Notes under the pieces: generated by a model
The model's database searches: none
Told to the model about the DNA's origin: nothing
Seen by the model: the letters and a program-made list of their open reading frames with translations, nothing else
In this document: piece by piece, positions 25,401 to 36,824 of the stretch
How the letters are laid out: each line of letters opens with the position of its first letter
Position numbering within the stretch: the first letter of the stretch is position 1
Source: Dillenia suffruticosa
Lineage: Eukaryota > Streptophyta > Magnoliopsida > Dilleniales > Dilleniaceae
Length of the DNA: 64,000 nt
Reading direction: 5' to 3'
Assembly (NCBI GenBank): GCA_033439265.1
Contig: JAVTVX010000004.1
Span: 24,189,201 to 24,253,200, forward strand
Program-made: the position numbers and the translations under genes

Positions 25401-28400
25401 ACATTATAATAGTATAATTTACATAACACGTGACCCAATTGTAGTGTACAAATTAATTTAAAAAAAAAATTCCAAAAATAGTTCACATAGTCACAATCTC
25501 ATATGAATTCAAAACATAACATTACTGCTATTAATACTGCCTATTAGTCATCCCAAGGGAATAGTCTAATGGTCACAATTTTTCTCTCCCAATCCGATGA
25601 TCTCGGTTCAAATTTCGATGTAACAAAAAAAAATACTGCCTATCAGTCAATAATATTTGTTAAAAGATATACTGTTGCCACTAAAATTATTTCAACAACG
25701 AAAATAATTAAGAAAATCAAATAATTAAATACCTGAAAAATCCTGCATAAGCTTATTCAGGTACTTTTCTTTAACTAATTTTCAATCAATATAAAAATAA
25801 TTAAAGTTTGTTTTCAAAGGAAATATCTCCAAAACTCCCCTTCTTAAGAATTTTTGCTTATTCTATTGGATTCTATTATTTCACTGATCTTACTTGTAAA
25901 TTTAGTTGGAAAAAAAATAATTATTAATATATTATCATCACTAAAAAACACTAACATTATCACAGTAATGACACGATAAAAAAATATTATCCTGTGTAAT
26001 AATTTTATTTATTATGAAAATTTTGGGTTAGAGAATTGAACGGATAAAAACTTTTAAGATCTTTTCATATTTATCCTGTGAAATTCATATATGATCACTT
26101 TCCTGTTTAACTTTTAGACCAAGAAAATATGGTAGCAAACCTAAGCCAAGTCGGTCATTTAAATCCTTTGGATTTTTCTACCACCCAATTTGAAGACCAC
26201 CTGTATATATTGTGTCATTAACATTTAACAAAGACCAAAAGAATGTCATGCGCGCCTTGCTTCTTCAGGCAAGAAATTGGGTTCATTCCTACTTTCCTTT
26301 ATCCCTATCAAACTTATTGTTGTGGAGCTGACAACTCTGTATGTATGCAGTCAGCATGCTGGGCAATGGCCAAGTCATGGCTTGATTTCCAGGTAGATTT
26401 TGAATTAACCCGCATGCAACCAGGACGTACAGATCAATTCAGAAATTCTGATGGTTTTGATGGGAGTCCTGGACAAGTGGAGGGTGCCTCTCAGTCTTCA
26501 GTTGGGCCTGATAGTTGGCCGCTTCATGTTATGAATCAGCAACCACGTCAAATTTCTGCTCTTCTGCAGAAACTACATTCAAGGTAAATATGCTCAGTGA
26601 TTCCACTAGTTGGATTTGCATGCTAATTTGGTTTGATTCATTGAGAGGAATTCATAATGAATTTATCCCTTTCTTTTTGCTTGATTTAGTGACACAGTAC
26701 ATGAAGCAGTAACCCGAGAATGCAAGGAGCAGCATCGACAAATTGAGGCAAATACTCATCTCAGAAAATACTTTGCAATTGTTAATTCATTGGTCAACAC
26801 GATGTGTTGGACATGCTTCTGCCTTTAATACTGGACTTAGACTATTCTGGTTTCAGTTATTGAATTTAGGTTACTTAATTAAGTACTAGATCAATGTTAC
26901 ATTCACTTATATTCATGAATAGCAATACCTCCACCCGATTCCAAGAATCACCGGTAAAAGGGAAAGCTTCTGGAATATTTATTAGTTCTTCCATTCAAAA
27001 GTTTAACCAGCAGACGAAGTTCAATGATGAGTTTACACTCATTATTACATTGGATTATCAGTAATACCCTATTGAAGACAACACAGGTGTTTTGGATTGG
27101 TCTGAATGCTATAGTTCTTGACTGTATTCTCTGTGGTAAGTAAAAAAAAAATGAAGAAGAAGAAAATTGAAAAAGAGAAATGTTCTGTATTCCAAATTAT
27201 AACATCCCTTCTCTCTAAGTCCACCTCATCTGTGTTGTCTTTTCTTTCCCCCCTCTTACCATCGCACTTGTCATCAAATGGCTAGAGTTCACCATATCAA
27301 ATGTTAAGTCAAGCGCAATGACATACGATATTGCATCCAAAAAGGATCAAACTCATGCGGCTAATTTATGAGCTTTGTGGAGTTTGTACATTGTTGTTGC
27401 TATATTTACTTTGATTTTTGATTTTACTTCTTTTTAATGCTGCTTCTTATTTGAATGTCTTACTTTGCATATAACAGATGAATCTCATGGTAGGGGACAT
27501 ACCGCATCTTATGGACCTCATGTGGTCATGGATATCACCCTCCGATGATGATGACAATGTTTTCCGGTAAAGTCATTTTGCTTGTCTGTATACTTATAGG
27601 TGGAGGCTAATTTTCTGAAGCCTAATCAATTCTCTAATAGATGGCAATGCTGATATGTAATTTTTTTTTCACAGTGAATTGTCTGAATTTTGGATATTCT
27701 CGGCTGATGTGCATTCTGTTTTCTGGCAGCCCTCATGGTGATCCTCAAATGATTCGTTTTGGTGCACATCTAGTGCTTGTGCTTAGATATTTGCTTGCTG
27801 ACCAGATGAAGGATACTTTCAAAGAAAAGATCACTATTGTTGGTGATCTCATTATTCACATGTAAGTAATTGAGTTCTTGGCTCTCTGTCATTTTTATAT
27901 GAGGAGGTCTGTCTCATTCAGGTTGTCAGACCAGAATGTTCCTGGACCTGTAAGCAACATTAGTGGCTCCAAACTAACTCTTGTATAAAATGATCTATAT
28001 CAGTCAAACTGTTAGACTAGAATTTTCTGGACTTGTGATTAACATTTTTATATGTGTCCAAACCTGAATTTACTGTGTAATGTGGAACTACTGGTGGATA
28101 TGGAAGTTTGACCTATATTTTCTTGTTTAGGGACCTGATGTTTCCTTGCTTAAAGGCTGGATAATTCTTCAAGTTATTCAAATTTATGCCATTAAAATGA
28201 GAAAAAATCAAGTATTTTATCGATTATTATTTCTTGAGCCACCTATATCAAGAACTACATTCAATTCCAGGTATGCTATGTTTCTATTTTCTAAGCAACG
28301 TGAGGAGTTGGTTGGGATTTATGCTTCTCAACTTTCACGTCACCGCTGCATTGATCTCTTTGTGCACATGATGGAACTACGACTAAATGAGAGGTAAACC

Positions 28401-31400
28401 ACTTATTTGAATCTTAGTTGTTTTTTTTATTATTATTTTTCTCCTGTATTACTGCTGCACAATTCAGTTTGTCTTCTGATGTTTGAAATTGTTAGCTATG
28501 CAAGTCTTTTGTTTGACATTTTTATTCAGACAATCCATTGATCTCCTGTTGAATTTAGTTATACCTTTACAATTAGCCATTGATGTTTGCTCAAGTTGTT
28601 TTTTTCAAGCACAAGTGGTGCTTAAAATATCAACAAAAAATTGGACATATTATGTGGCATGTTCAGTGCATGGCTGGTGTGTATCATGCAACTATCTTCT
28701 CTAACATGGTGTCGTACCCAGATTTCACTCATACTTCTCAACCGCATTAACATGATTGCTGGTAGGAAGAGTAAAATATTGTTATATTTCTTTTCTCTGT
28801 TACAGTGTGCATGTGAAATATAAAATCTTCCTGTCTGCTGTGGAGTATTTGCCATTTTCCCCTGGTGATGATTCAAGAGGCAGTTTTGAAGAAATTATTG
28901 AGAGGTAATCTATAATTTCAAATTTTGTTTTATAAGGTCAAAAAATGTGGCACAAAGTATTCTCTGATGTGCTGTACTTTTTAAAATAATGTCCTTTATC
29001 AGGGTTCTATCAAGATCCCGGGAAACGGAACTTGTAAAATTTGATAAGTCAGCGGATGTAGCTGAGCAGCATCGGCTGCAGAGTCTTCAAAAAGCCATGG
29101 TTATCCAGTGGCTGTGCTTTACACCCCCCTCTACAGTGAATGATGTTGAAGTTACTAGTACCAAGCTTCTTGTGCGAGCATTGATGCAGAGGTAATTTCA
29201 TGTGTGGAATAACTCTTGATCTAGGCAACTCTGGCCCCTGTGGTCACTAAAAGTTGGGGGACTGATTTTGTGATAGACAAGTGTCTTGGTACCCCCTACC
29301 TTGTAAAATATTCCTAGATGAAAGACAATCGACTAAGAAACCATTGGATGATTGTAGATTAGGGGTTTTGCATCATATCAAAATCACCATTGGATGATGG
29401 TAGATTTGGGGTTTTGCATCATATCAAGATCAATCTTTCTGGTTGTGAGAGATCTTTTTCCAAATGGCACTTAATCTTGGGGATCCCAATTATTTTGTTC
29501 TCTTGTTAAACTTTAGTTTCTGCTGCAGCAATATATTGTTCAGGGAGTTTGCTCTTATTTCTATGTGGAGGGTGCCAGCAATGCCTATAGGTGCACATAC
29601 ATTGCTTAGCTACCTTGCTGAGCCCCTGAAACAACTCCCAGAAGCTCTTAGTTCATTCGAGGATCCTAACATTTCTGAGAATTTAATTGAGTTTCAAGAC
29701 TGGGTATGTTTTTCTATTGGTAATCATTGCTACTGTTTCCTTGGCTTGGCTGTTGCCTTTTGTTGAGTTAACTCTCTGTTTCCGCTACTATAACACAAAA
29801 CAGAGCGAGTACTACTCTTGTGATGCTACATACCGGAACTGGCTAAACATAGAATTGGAGGACTCTGAGGTTCCTTCTCCTGAACTATCCATGGAGGAGA
29901 AACATAGAGCCAATTTAGCAGCAAAAGAAACGTTAGATACATCGTTGGCTCTGCTCAGTGAGTTTCTTTTTCTTCATGTTATTCTTATGTGCACAGGATA
30001 TTGCTTTATTAGAGATGTTTGAATGGATAGATAAAGAATGAGTTGTACTTACCAAATGTTAAATCAGACTTTGTTTTCTGCTAATGTATTCATGTTTTCT
30101 TTGTTATCTTTAAGTCTTAAGCTTTGCTGTACTTATTCCATTCTTATCCATAGGAAAAGACAAGCCATGGTTGGCTTTTAATGAAGACTATATTAGTGAA
30201 TCAACAGAATCAGTGTTCCTTGAATTGCATGCAACTGCAGTGCTTTGTCTTCCCTCTGGAGAATGCTTGACTCCAGATGCCACCTCGTGCACCGCATTAA
30301 TGAATGCACTGTATTCTTCAGTTGGTGACGAAGCTGTGTTAAATCGCCAGTTGATGGTATGCTCTTCCATGCTTCTTTCACCTCGTCGCAATAAGTGATC
30401 TCTGGTGCAGTGAATCTGTTATACTAAGATGGCTCCAGCATTGGCACATATTGTGTCGTGTTCCATTTGCAGGTTTAATAATAAGAAGTTTTCAGTTGCT
30501 GTTGAACTTCTTGCAATCTGCGAGAGGATTGTAGTTCTGACATGTTAACTGATTCCTGCATCTGATATTGGCAGCAGATCCCGCTTCTTATAAGCCAAAA
30601 TTATAGCCTAGGGTACATATGTCACTGAATTTACTAAATGATCCTAAGCTAGTGTTATCTTTTGGACAATTCAATGCTCATGCTTCTCAGTGGCTTGAAT
30701 TGTACATCTGAAAGTTTTTAGGGATAATCATGTTATGCACTCCTAAACCTTTAATCGCCTTTTCAAGTTAGTCCTGAACAAAAACCTATTGAGTTCTAAA
30801 TATAGATTATTGGTTTGGCCAATGACAGAATTAGTAGCAGAATTTGTAATTTTCATAAGAAATGTCACATGGATACTCATGTGGCATTGATCAGGATGCC
30901 CCATGGTAAATTAAATATAAAGTAAAATTTGAAACAGTCTTTTTTAAAAGTATTAAATAAATCAAAAATAAAAATTGACATGTATTGAAATGTTAAAAAT
31001 TTGTTCCAAAAACAATTTTTTTTTGCAAAATCAAAACCATGACTTCATCATCACTAACTGCAACATCCACCACTGCCACTCCCACTACTGATTGTCATCA
31101 TCACAACCACCACCGTTTCTAGTCTCCTTCTCTATTGTGTCTCAATTGTGTGACCACTCTCAACCTGCATCCAGTCTCACGTACCTAGTTACCTTCACTG
31201 CCACGACCTACATTCACCACCACACTGCCACCATTGCGTGCACCACACTCTGGTCACCATCACCATCTGTTCTTTTCTCCCTTGCCTTTAAATTTGCAGA
31301 AACCCGAACCTGTCTCCATCATAACAATCACTCAGCACCATTGCCTTGAAATTTGAAATTTGGAGGAATTTGGGGCTTCTACGGTTTTGAATTTTGGGTA

Positions 31401-33972
31401 GGAGGAATTGAGTGAGATCTGACAATATATGGCCGAGGACTAGGAGGTAATTGAGGTCTGAGTCAACTGCTCACAATCACACTTGTTGAAAACACTGAAA
31501 TTACTCTCTTCATTCACAACTGCTGTTACTTCTCTCTCCACAAACTCCAACACTATCACTGGGTCAATCCATTCATATTCCACCTACCTTTCCACCACCT
31601 CTCTGTGGTCAGAAAAGATGACTGCCTGATCCAATCACTCCCTTTGTATTTCCACCACCTTTCCACCTTGTATGCATCATCACTCATTAGCAACATATCG
31701 ATCTTCCTGAGTCTTCTATCAGCTACCACTGTCTTTCTCTCTCTCTAAAACCTTCAATTTCTCTCACATCATCGTGTTTTCTTTTTCTTTTTGTGCATTA
31801 TTTTCCTCCTGTTTGGAACATTTTTTTTTTCTTTTTAAAATAAAAAATTGTCAATTCATGTTTTGTGTTCAATTTTTTGTCATGTGGTATTCTCTTCAGC
31901 TCCATGTAAGTCCTGAGCTGGCATATTTATGGCAAACATCATAGGACCCAATTGTTTAGGACTCAATAGGAAAAATTGTTTCCTTTAGGACTAAATTTGA
32001 AAGGTGATTAAAGGTTTACAACTGCAAATGCAGCCATGTCAAATTTTTATTGGCAAGGAAGCTTCCCATCTTTCCTTTTCCTACTCAAGCAAACCACCCA
32101 TCTATAGCCCTTACGTACAGCATACCGCATTGTCTCTGCCATATTCTTAGAGATCTGAGATTTTTCATGTGCAGGTTAATGTGTCCATCTCACCTCAAAG
32201 CAATCATTGCATGGAAATTGTTCTTCGGTGCTTAGCAGTTGAAGGCGATGGGCTTGGATCTTATGAACTCTATGATGGTGGTGTTCTTGCTACTGTGATG
32301 GCTGCTGGTTTCAAAGGTACAAGGCTTGATGGCAGTGGATCTTTTCTTTCTGGCGTCGTATTTGCTTTATTTCCTGCCATTGAGTATACACTTACTAGCT
32401 TTTGAGAAAATTTGTTGTGGTTATAGTAGAAGGCTTACTAGTCTGTGCATGATATATTTATTTTAATATATTAAGAAGAAAAAGAGGTGAGCTGGAATTG
32501 CAAAGACTAGCTTCATCTGCTAATTAAAAAGTAATGGAAGAGGGCTAATGAAAGAGATCTTCCAGGATGTTAGTGTATTCTAGGTGGTTAGGTTCATGGG
32601 TGTTGTTAAGAAGGAATTGAGTAATTATTTTATGTAGCACCAATTTTTGGGGTTCCCTGATAAGTCTAACCTTCCTCCACTAAGGATGATGCCTTATCCA
32701 TGATAACCTATCCCTTTTTTCTCCTTTTCTCTTATAAAAATATTAATACCAGTTGCGTGTGCTTCTGCATTAATGTGTATCATTTGTATTGAGGCCCTTT
32801 TTTGGGAATAAGCAGGCTATAGAATGATATTTAGAAGTATAAATTATGTTTTGATTTTTTTTTCTTGTCTTTTTAAATACTCAATGCAGGGGAACTTGCT
32901 CGATTTCAAGCTGGAGTAACAATAGAGATTTCTCGCTTAGATGCTTGGTATTCAAGCAAGGATGGCTCTTTAGAAGGTCCTGCTACATACATTGTTCGGG
33001 GTCTTTGTCGAAGGTGCTGTATTCCAGAAGTCATTCTTAGGTGTATGCAGGTAAATTGCTTGATTGGAAGCTAGAGTTCCAATATTCACTTTGAAGTTAA
33101 ATACTTTTTTCGTTTTGACAATTTTAGAATGCTTGTTTGGTAAGATTTCAAGTGTTCTTTTTGTTGGCTCATGGGCAGGTTTCTGTTTCCCTAGTGGAGT
33201 CTGGTGATCCTCCTGAGAGCCATGATGAGTTAATTGAATTAGTTTCTTCTCCTGAAGTTGGGTTTTTCCATTTGTTTAGCCAGCACCAGTTGCAGGTGAG
33301 CAATGTTTCATTTGAACATGTACTTGAAGTAGGCTTCCACCATTTTTCATTTATTTGTTTTGTGTTTAGTGCGTAATGGTAGAGTTGTTCGTTTGGTGAC
33401 CTCGAGGTCATGAGTTCGAGGCGTGGAAACAGTCTCTTTGCAAAAATGCAAGGGAAAGGTTGCGTATATATATGCCCACCCTCCCTTTACCCCTGCACTA
33501 AGCCGGGGAGCACTTTGTGCACCGGGTGAACCCTTGTTTGTTCTGTGTTTAGTAGCTGTGTTTCTTCCCTTTTCTGGATCTGTCAAATTTTATGTTTGTA
33601 GGTTCCTTTTTTTTTTTTTTTTAAATAATGCACCTTTATGCAATAAAAAGGGTTGATTTTTTGCAAGATATTTTCATATAATTATATAGACCAAAAAAAA
33701 ATTCCAATCTCCAGAGAAATTGTCTAAGTATTTTAACTTGCTTGTAGGCTTGATTTTATTTTTTATCACTGAAGTATCTCACCGAATGACCAAGGACCCT
33801 TGTGGTGGTTACTGGCCATGATATTGTAACTTAGTATTGTATACATTATTGGATTTGATTGTTGATAAACAGCTGCTGTTGTTGGAATTACCCTTTGTAG
33901 GAATTTTTATTATTTGAGAGAGAGTACTCGATATGCAAGATGGAGCTCGAGGAGAATGGTCAAGATCTATAG
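13452..33972 (+). CDS. NUP107: Nuclear pore complex protein NUP107
   Basis: Twenty-four exons join in phase into a 1,088-residue protein, close to the plant family length. It starts MEIEMETSPSYYDPDDLNPR and ends FLLFEREYSICKMELEENGQDL. Exons: 13452-13531, 13765-14141, 14572-14641, 16813-16928, 19806-19837, 19946-20071, 23119-23277, 23875-23967, 24055-24222, 24667-24765, 26351-26583, 26690-26747, 27478-27566, 27730-27861, 28271-28393, 28806-28904, 29003-29191, 29529-29703, 29804-29957, 30154-30356, 32175-32316, 32890-33050, 33179-33295, 33901-33972. NUP107 is an alpha-helical scaffold subunit of the Y-shaped (Nup107-160) pore subcomplex; AWRAATLCPFGG-like and EYYSCDATYRNWL segments are typical. 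Oddities: exon 4 is followed by GA instead of GT, exon 12 by GC. Introns 3, 4, 6, 10, 20 and 23 carry repeats, giving a 20-kb gene. No stop or frameshift was found in any exon. Confidence 0.95.
15120..15245 (+). mobile_element. RTE-type LINE 3' tail in NUP107 intron 3
   Basis: The frame reads KDMIVKGVDEKMILDRNEWR then RRIRTN and a stop, followed by an AT repeat. This is the C-terminal end of plant RTE LINE ORFs (W-x-x-V-I-R-K-D-M ... LDRxxWRxRI). The 5' part is missing, as is usual for LINE insertions. A related tail lies in the opposite orientation in PHL intron 10. Confidence 0.55.
15690..16200 (+). mobile_element. LINE fragment in NUP107 intron 3
   Basis: Around 15770-15900 one frame reads VGNGLRVFPG then, in another, VWSYFLKDHYPDLFARAECC. 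This matches the post-RT block of plant L1-type LINEs (VGNGxxVxFWxDxWxGxxxLKDxYPxLFxLA). Frames change repeatedly and stops are present, so it is an old fragment. It probably belongs to the same LINE group as the insertion in intron 4. Confidence 0.5.
17390..19130 (+). mobile_element. L1-type LINE, 3' part of ORF2, in NUP107 intron 4
   Basis: The stretch begins in the reverse-transcriptase palm (NISGEPKS, LKQGDSLFPFLF near 17460-17545) and continues with LIKRGVRADVFLGFRLGG, HVLFANDYILSLKEDSEGLE (YADD-like box, reading FAND here), NIMGKDKLLCIDVS, SRNVYFWDLVVDRIGRRLYKW and SNISLYFLSLFKITIGVTEK. It ends with the GGLGLGS/K-WLWRFPWN-like region and a poorly kept tail. Several stops and shifts are present, the 5' half is absent, and no target-site duplication was found. 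The insertion is in the sense direction of the host intron. Confidence 0.8.
21668..21726. repeat. 29-30 bp tandem duplication
   Basis: 'cttccattacaattgatg' with an A-rich linker occurs twice in direct tandem. It lies inside the foldback-like element of NUP107 intron 6. Confidence 0.65.
22425..22475. repeat. Alternating purine-pyrimidine microsatellite
   Basis: A mixed (TG)n/(TA)n/(CA)n stretch of about 50 bp lies directly after the second right arm of the foldback-like element. It is nearly self-complementary ('gtgtgtgtat' ... 'acacacatac'). Confidence 0.6.
25533..25649 (+). mobile_element. Short tRNA-derived SINE with target-site duplication, NUP107 intron 10
   Basis: The 81-bp body at 25551-25631 holds an A-box-like 'tagtctaatgg' and a B-box-like 'ggttcaaatttc' spaced as in tRNA-derived SINEs, and ends in a run of A. 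It is flanked by direct repeats 'aatactgcctattagtca' (25533-25550) and 'aatactgcctatcagtca' (25632-25649), which differ at one base. The near-perfect duplication implies a fairly recent insertion. The body is unusually short for a SINE, essentially a tRNA head plus A tail. Confidence 0.75.
29340..29432. repeat. About 50-bp tandem duplication in NUP107 intron 17
   Basis: The phrase 'ttggatgat', then 'gtagatt' and 'ggggttttgcatcatatcaa' appears twice in direct tandem with a few mismatches. It lies between exons 29003-29191 and 29529-29703 and does not touch splice sites. Confidence 0.6.
30735..32032. mobile_element. Long-TIR non-autonomous DNA element in NUP107 intron 20
   Basis: The left end 'taaacctttaatcgcctttt' (about 30752) continues 'agtcctgaac' and 'cctattgagttctaaa'. 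The right end, read on the other strand from about 32025, gives 'taaacctttaatcaccttt', 'agtcctaaag' and 'cctattgagtcctaaa'. Arms of at least 65 bp are therefore inverted repeats. The middle holds low-complexity CCA-rich sequence (about 31050-31700) without a transposase. The shared 'cctattgagt' and 'catgtggca' wording links it to the element in intron 6. No target-site duplication could be fixed. Confidence 0.6.
33354..33553 (+). mobile_element. Au SINE in NUP107 intron 23
   Basis: The 166-bp body (33371-33536) contains 'taatggtagagttg', 'gacctcgaggtcatgagttc', 'gaggcgtggaaacagtctct' and ends 'gtgcaccgggtgaaccctt'. This is the wording of the Au SINE family, which is widespread in flowering plants. 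Flanking direct repeats are 'tttgttttgtgtttagt' (33354-33370) and 'tttgttctgtgtttagt' (33537-33553), one mismatch in 17. The last intron of NUP107 is otherwise unremarkable. Confidence 0.9.
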
Positions 33973-36824
33973 GGCAAGTAGAAGAACTCTAATCTAGTGT
34001 CAATACATAAGAAGCATAGATCTTTGTTTTATTTATTTTCCAATTTTGATTTTGATACAGCGAGCTGTAACAGATTAAGTTAAATGTACTTCTATTCGTG
34101 TATGGAAATTTTGTAGAAAATCTCTCTTTCTCTGTGTATGTGTGTGTATGTGAAAGATTGTTTAGTTGTTGCCCAAGTTGCTCCTTAATCGACACCAAGG
34201 TGGTTGACGAAGTAAATGCCATAACCTCGAGATTCTCGGTTCAAATTTGATTAATGAAAATTGTTTGTGAAAGTACGTCTTACATGTTCAGAGTTATGGA
34301 AGATTTTGCGGTTTTTTAACATACAGGTGGTCTCACCTGTACTGTAGTAGGGATGGTTCATACAGGTTTTCTGTTTTGGTGGTAAAGTTTAGAGGGAACA
34401 GCAAACAGCAACGCAGTTGCCTCGTCCCATCTTTTTTTTTTTATATAAGAATTTGAACTTAAAATCATTAATTGGAGGAGGGGGTTTGTATCATTAGTCT
34501 GTCCTCTTGGAAACTCGTTCCACCTTTTTAACAAAAGCAAAACAAAGTTGGTCTTTAACCATTGCATGGATGAAAGGGCTTTTGTCTAAATGGGAGGTAG
34601 ACTTGTATTCCTAAATCATTTCCAGATAGTTTACAAAATGCAGCCCAAAGTATGAGCAGCAAAGGCAAAAGTCGGGCCCGGGGGCGGGGGGAACATTCAA
34701 TAAGCTTATGACGTTTTTTGCTTCATTCCATGCTATATGGTGTAAATCTTTTTACAGAAAATAGAAATCTTGGAAATAAGACAAATAAAATTTTGATTTT
34801 TTTTTCATATATATAAAGAAATTATTGGTGCTTATATCCTAATTGTCCAAATCCCTGATTTCTTCATTTGGCTAATGTGCACCCGCGATGAGCTCATTTC
34901 CAAAATTTGGCATTATCTCTAACTTATTTTTATTTTATTTTAGTTTTCTCATATTATTTTCATAGAAGATAAAAAAATTAAAATAGAAAATATAGAATTT
35001 TATAAATACAAGTTAAATTTCTCAATTAAAAATTTTATATTATGATTATACATTAATAAATTATTATTATTATTTTTTTTTTTTTGCAAAAAATGTTATA
35101 TAAATTTAGCTGAATTTAACCTAAATCTTCTTGAAGGGACTTGTGAATGCTCCTCAACTTCCATATTGATTTAGGTGGTGCCTGCTTAAGGGAAGCATCG
35201 AGCCATGAGTCACTTTTGCGCAATTAAAATAATATTTGACATATATAAACTTGTTAGAATTATAATACAATATATTGGGAATACTTTTTTTTCCCCTCTC
35301 AATTTAGATATATCATGACTGAGAGAGCTCTATCTTTTCTTGTAACTTATTATCAGCATTTAAATCTAATTCAAGAACAGACTCTTCCGATTCTTAATTT
35401 TTTCATTTTTAAGAGAGATTTTAATTAAAAGAATATAGTATTTTGTTATTAAATTTACGTGACGTTGGCATAAAGAGAGCTTTATGTGCTAGTCGGTATG
35501 GACTCAATTTATTTTTTAGTTCCTGACCCATCAATGTTTGGAATTTTGCTCTGATTAATCTGAATTTGAGCACTTGATTAAGAGATGCAGATGGACTCAA
35601 ATTTATGTATCTCTCCTCTGTGTCAAGCACAACGAAAGAAGCTCTCTAGTCCAGTTTAATTAATATTTTACATCTTGAATTTGTACATTAATTAATTTTC
35701 TAGATAAGAATACATCGGGTGTCATTTTTAAAACCAAAAATTTTAAAATGTGTCGAGTTTTTATAGGCCTATGGACAGATGGTTGAAAAAAAAAAAGGAT
35801 GGATCAATAGGAAATCCAAGAAAAGGAAATAACAAAATAACGAATATTAATGATATTCATAGTTTTTACTTTTTTTTTTGGTTTTTTCTTAGTGTAAATA
35901 ATAATTTTGGCAAATGAATTTTCACTTAACTTCTTTTTTATATAAGAGAATATAAATAATTAAATATATAAAAATATAAATAATAAAGCAAAAGTTAAAT
36001 CAGGTAAAAAAAATACTAATACGATTCGTTATATATATATATCAAAGCGATAAATTTGATGGGCTTATCATGTGTTAAACTTATAATTTTTTTTTAAAAT
36101 CTATAAATATCGAAATTTGTGAATAATAATCGTTAAATAATTATTCAATTGCTTTTAATTATTCTATTATTTTATTTGATAATTAAAAAAATAATTACAT
36201 TTTAATAACCATCCGATTGATTAGAAAACTTGTATCAAATAATATTTACATTATATCAAATATTTTATTTTGAGTAACGATGAGATTATATGCAAAATCA
36301 AAAATATCAAGTGACATATTAAAATCGATTAAAACATTATCCAAATTCATGTAATTGGAATAATTAATGATTTTATCCCATACCAGCTCTGTTTGATTTC
36401 TAACCATCAAACGTCAACAATCCTTTAGAGGCCAAAATGAAAAAGGAGGAAATTTTAATGATACTCATATTTACATGCAAAGATTATTCTTTTTTTTTTT
36501 CCCTTTTATTTCAATTTAAGGTAAGATTCCATGAAGAGTCGTCTCCAAAGGTGATGCGCCTGTGCTTCTGCTCTGACCGAACACGGTACATTTACCTTAT
36601 GAACCAAGACCCGCCGGTTTTTCTAAATAGACTCCCCCCCCTCTCTCTCTCTCCCCCTTGTCTGCGGATTCTGGTTAACTTAACTGATTCGACAACCTTA
36701 AATTTTCTCTCTTTCTTCCTCCGATCAAACGACCGTGTTAGGGTTTTAAGAAGGTTTTGATTCATGTTTCTCGTTAGAAACATAGATCATTTCTGAAAGG
36801 AGATTTTTTCACGCAAATTCTCAA
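33973..36824. other. Intergenic region and PHL promoter/5' leader
   Basis: After the NUP107 stop comes 3' UTR sequence, then about 2.4 kb of AT-rich DNA with homopolymer runs (34431-34442 T, 35067-35083 T, 35786-35797 A). From about 36530 the composition becomes balanced and contains a CT-rich leader (36630-36660), which is probably the PHL 5' UTR. No gene, RNA gene or complete repeat was recognised. Confidence 0.45.

Noticed and set aside
34170-34260. Possible SINE-like head ('gattctcggttcaaatttga')
   Set aside because: A B-box-like string is present, but there is no convincing A box at the right distance, no tail and no target-site duplication.
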